Assembly (NCBI GenBank): GCA_934678955.1 | Contig: CAKUSI010000250.1 | Coordinates: 1 to 5,890, forward strand | Direction of reading: 5' to 3' | DNA from: an uncultured Austwickia sp. | Lineage (GTDB): Bacteria > Actinomycetota > Actinomycetes > Actinomycetales > Dermatophilaceae | DNA: 5,890 nucleotides | Shown here: positions 2,891-5,890 of the stretch, in pieces | Layout of the letters: the number at the start of each line of letters is the position of its first letter | Numbering within the stretch: the stretch's first letter is position 1 | The notes under the pieces: model-generated | The model's input: the letters and a program-made list of their open reading frames with translations, nothing else | Told to the model about the DNA's origin: nothing | Database searches by the model: none | Translations under genes and position numbers: made by a program

Positions 2891-5890
2891 TTGAAGAGCA
2901 TCGTCACGCACGGGGAGAGCGGCAGCGCCGAAGCGGCCCATCAACAGCCGGGGGAACGGCTCTCGAAGCCCCCGGCTGACCCGATGCACAGAGGAGCGAC
3001 GGCAGGCCTGATCGACCAGGGGGAAACTCACCTCCAGACAGGCCGTGGACTGAGCCCGGTCGGGGGATCCGGAGTACGGCCGCCTCTGCAGCGGCGGATG
3101 CACCACTTCTTCGAGGCGACGGTGGATCGTCGTCCCGACGCCGTCGCCCTCGAGTGGGAGGGTGGCCGAGCCACGTACGCGCAACTCGACGTGGACGCCA
3201 ACCGCCTCGCGAACCATCTGCTCGAGCACTATGTCGAGGTCGGTGCCCGCATCGGCATCCTCGTGCCCCGCTCACACGAGATGTATGTGGCCCTGCTGGG
3301 CGTCCAGAAGGCCGGCGCGTCGTTCGTCCCCATCGACCCGTCGTCCCCGGCGGACCGCGTCGAGTACTTCGCCGAGGACTCCGGCCTCGACGTGCTGATC
3401 ACGACGTCCGAGTTCACGGAGGTGGTGGCCGGCGTCGAGGCGCCTGTCCTGCACCTGGACCGCGCCCGCGACCAGATCGCGGCGTCCGCGCCGGGGCGTC
3501 CCGAGTTGCCGCTGGACGGCGACCCCACCGCATACGTCATTTACACCTCCGGCTCCAGCGGCCGCCCCAAGGGCGTCGACGTGGGCCAGGCCTCGATCTG
3601 CAACTTCCTGCACGTCATCACCGAGATGTACGACGTGCGTCCCGCCGACCGCGTCTACCAGGGGATGACGATCTCCTTCGACTTCGCGATCGAGGAGGTC
3701 TGGCCGACGTGGGCCGTCGGTGCGACGCTCGTCGCGGGGCCTACGGACGGACGCCGGGTGGGCGCCGGGCTGACCACGTTCCTGGAGGAGCGTGCGATCA
3801 CGCTGCTCTACTGCGTGCCGACCGTCCTGTCGACGGTCGAACGCACGATCCCCTCGATCCGCGCCCTCATGGTCGGCGGCGAAGCCTGCCCGTCCGAGCT
3901 GGTGGAACGATGGGCGCCCGGTCGGCGCATGCTCAACACGTACGGCCCGACCGAGGCGACGGTGACCTGCACCGTCGGCATCCTCGAGCCCGGCCGCCCC
4001 GTCACGATCGGCATCGCCGTCCCCACCTACACCGCGATCATCCTCGACGAGCACCGGCAACCCGTGCCCGACGGAGAGGACGGCGAGCTGTGCATCGGCG
4101 GCATCGGCGTCGCGAACGGCTACCTGAACCGCCCCGACCTCACGGCCGACCGCTTCATCACCCATCCGACGGATCCCTCCCAGGGCCGCATCTACCGCAC
4201 GGGTGACCTGGCGCGCATCCAGGAGGACGGCGAGATCGTCTATCTCGGCCGCGCGGACGCCGAGGTCAAGATCCGCGGTCACCGCGTCGATCTCGGCGAG
4301 ATCGAGAGCGTCATGATGCGCGAGAGCGACGTGCACACCGCCGCGGTGAAGCACCTGACCTCTCCTGACACCGGCGACGAGCTCGCCGGTTACCTCGTGC
4401 CCAACGCGGGCGTGAACCGTGAAGACGCCGCGCGGCTCGCGCGGCTGCACGACCAGCTCCGCGAGACCCTGCCGCCCTACATGGTGCCGTCCTACCTGCA
4501 GTGGGTGGACGAGCTGCCGATGCTGCCCAGCGGCAAGGTGGACCGCAAGACGCTGCCCGACCCGACCACGCCGCGGCTGATCGGCGGTTCCGGCGACATC
4601 GTGCCGGCCCAGACCCCGATGGAGGAATGGGTCCGCGCAGTGTGGGCCGAGATCTTCAAGATCGACCCGGATCAGCTGTCGGTCGAGGCCGACTTCTTCG
4701 CCGACCTCGCGGGCCACTCGCTGTCCGCGGCGACGGTGACGTCCCGGCTGCGCCAGGACCGCCGCGGCGCGCCGATGTCCGTGCTGGACCTCTATGCCAA
4801 CCCGACGGTGCGGGGGCTCGCCCAGCACCTCGACCTCGCGGGCCTTTCCGCCGATGAAGCCGGGGAACAGCCCGCCGTCCGCGAGGCGGCGCCGCGCGCG
4901 CCGGGATGGCGGATCGCAGCCTTCGCCCTCGCCCAGGTCCTCTCGATCTTCGTGATGATCGCCCTGACGACGGCGCCGATCGCGCTCATCTACTGGTGGC
5001 ACGAGGGCGTGCCGTCCATGGCGATGTTGCAGCAGATCGTCCTCGCCTTCCCGATCGCCTACCTGGCGGAACGCTGGTTGCTGCCCGTGGTCATCGCCCG
5101 CGTGTTCGGCTGGCGGCTGGCCGAGGGGGAGTACCCGCTGTACGGGTTCACCCACTTCCGGGTCTGGCTGGTGGGCAAGGCCATGACGTTGTCGCCGATG
5201 GTCAACCTGGCCGGTTCCGCGTACGCCGCGCCCTACCTGCGCCTCGCCGGCGCCAAGATCGGCCACGGGTGCCACCTCGGCTCGGAGCTGGTCCCCCTGC
5301 CCGGCATGGTCGACATGGCCGACCACGCGACGGTCGGCTACGCCACCCACGTGCAGGGTTTCGAGATCACCGACGGGCGTCTGCGGATCGGGCGGGTTCG
5401 CCTGGGCGACACGGCGACCGTGGGCGCCAACTGCGTCCTGGTCGGCCCCTGCGAGGTCGGCGAGCGGGCGGTGCTGCGCGAGCAGTCCTCGCTTCTGCCC
5501 GACCAGGTCATCCCGGCCGGCGAGGCCTGGCGGGGCTCGCCCGTGCGCAAGCTCCCGGCGGTCGACGACCCGATCATCGAGATCATGGCCGAGTGCGACC
5601 ACGCGCCGCACGAGTGGTCGCCCGAGCTGAAACGCCGGTTCACCTGGGGCCTGGTGGCCCTGGAGTTCGCCCCGCTCGCGGCGATGCTGCCCGTCGTGGT
5701 CCTGGTCTGGTGGGTCATGCTGACGTTCAACGCGACGGCGGCGCTGGTCGCGACGGCGTTCACCGGGCCGTTGTTCGTGGGGGCGTCGTGCCTCCTCATC
5801 CTGGCGCTGCGCAGGTTCGGCCTCCCGCGCACCCCGGTGGGCATCCACCACCTGCGCAGCCAGCTCGGCGTGGAGAAGTGGTTCGCCGAC
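2891..5890 (+). CDS. Pls/PosA-family membrane nonribosomal peptide synthetase (poly(amino acid) synthetase-like), 3' end beyond window
   Basis: 1000 codons open to the edge; relatives such as epsilon-poly-L-lysine synthetase run to about 1300 residues, so roughly the last quarter is missing. The adenylation domain (about 74-570) shows KAGASFVPID (140-149), the phosphate loop YTSGSSGRPKG (218-228), YGPTE (351-355), YRTGD (435-439), KIRGHRV (460-466) and catalytic K549 in SGKVDRK. Inferred pocket residues are D264, F265, E268, Y307, M327, G329, T350, V358, T359 and K549. The carrier domain follows, with phosphopantetheine serine S610 in LAGHS. Then come membrane helices at about 675-701 and 713-738, a hexapeptide-repeat beta-helix soluble domain (about 789-888), and helices at about 920-946 and 950-973. 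No ordinary condensation or thioesterase domain is seen. In Pls, three such soluble domains between six helices elongate the chain; here one is complete and the second begins at the edge. The start is uncertain: TTG 2891 is used, and ATG 3098 would remove 69 low-complexity residues. Family is near certain; the product is not. Confidence 0.92.
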   Translation, partial: MKSIVTHGESGSAEAAHQQPGERLSKPPADPMHRGATAGLIDQGETHLQTGRGLSPVGGSGVRPPLQRRMHHFFEATVDRRPDAVALEWEGGRATYAQLDVDANRLANHLLEHYVEVGARIGILVPRSHEMYVALLGVQKAGASFVPIDPSSPADRVEYFAEDSGLDVLITTSEFTEVVAGVEAPVLHLDRARDQIAASAPGRPELPLDGDPTAYVIYTSGSSGRPKGVDVGQASICNFLHVITEMYDVRPADRVYQGMTISFDFAIEEVWPTWAVGATLVAGPTDGRRVGAGLTTFLEERAITLLYCVPTVLSTVERTIPSIRALMVGGEACPSELVERWAPGRRMLNTYGPTEATVTCTVGILEPGRPVTIGIAVPTYTAIILDEHRQPVPDGEDGELCIGGIGVANGYLNRPDLTADRFITHPTDPSQGRIYRTGDLARIQEDGEIVYLGRADAEVKIRGHRVDLGEIESVMMRESDVHTAAVKHLTSPDTGDELAGYLVPNAGVNREDAARLARLHDQLRETLPPYMVPSYLQWVDELPMLPSGKVDRKTLPDPTTPRLIGGSGDIVPAQTPMEEWVRAVWAEIFKIDPDQLSVEADFFADLAGHSLSAATVTSRLRQDRRGAPMSVLDLYANPTVRGLAQHLDLAGLSADEAGEQPAVREAAPRAPGWRIAAFALAQVLSIFVMIALTTAPIALIYWWHEGVPSMAMLQQIVLAFPIAYLAERWLLPVVIARVFGWRLAEGEYPLYGFTHFRVWLVGKAMTLSPMVNLAGSAYAAPYLRLAGAKIGHGCHLGSELVPLPGMVDMADHATVGYATHVQGFEITDGRLRIGRVRLGDTATVGANCVLVGPCEVGERAVLREQSSLLPDQVIPAGEAWRGSPVRKLPAVDDPIIEIMAECDHAPHEWSPELKRRFTWGLVALEFAPLAAMLPVVVLVWWVMLTFNATAALVATAFTGPLFVGASCLLILALRRFGLPRTPVGIHHLRSQLGVEKWFAD

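Noticed and set aside
3154..4206. A 350-codon plus-strand open frame in another reading frame of the synthetase
   Set aside because: It is rich in Arg, Gly and Pro and lacks domain motifs; the adenylation motifs lie in the frame used by the synthetase.
3272..5851. An 859-codon open frame on the minus strand
   Set aside because: It is antisense to the clearly homologous synthetase and has the Arg/Asp/His/Gly-rich composition expected of a high-GC antisense shadow, with no recognisable domain.

Overview
High-GC DNA, almost certainly from an actinobacterium (Actinomycetota). The protein families point the same way: a maleylpyruvate isomerase/DinB-like metal protein, an HhH-GPD protein with a lysine/alanine-rich tail, and a Pls/PosA-type membrane peptide synthetase. 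Start codons include GTG and probably TTG. Genus cannot be told from this window. All genes seen lie on the + strand; the long minus-strand open frames are GC-driven shadows.

Layout. Positions 1-129 hold two and a half copies of a 52-bp tandem repeat, each with a short GC palindrome; the array may continue left of the window. A compact three-gene set follows: a TIGR03086-like metal-dependent protein (221-820), an HhH-GPD-type DNA repair family protein (831-1451) and an alanine racemase, alr (1455-2588). Gaps of 10 and 3 bp suggest one transcript.

A 302-bp, locally AT-richer intergenic region (2589-2890) comes next. It contains a Crp/GlxR-like palindrome, a second small palindrome, a plausible sigma-70-type promoter and, just after its predicted start point, a 10-bp-stem hairpin that buries a GGAGG sequence.

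The rest (2891 to the right edge) is the first 1000 codons of a large synthetase, cut off by the window end. It has one adenylation domain, one carrier domain, a membrane-helix pair, a left-handed beta-helix (hexapeptide-repeat) soluble domain and a second membrane-helix pair. This is the architecture of epsilon-poly-L-lysine synthetase (Pls) and its PosA relatives, which make homopoly(amino acids) without ordinary condensation or thioesterase domains. The specificity-pocket residues read from the sequence include a glutamate where cationic-amino-acid-activating domains often carry one, so a basic amino acid is the best guess for the substrate. This gene is the most interesting item here; whether it makes a known or new polymer cannot be settled from sequence alone.
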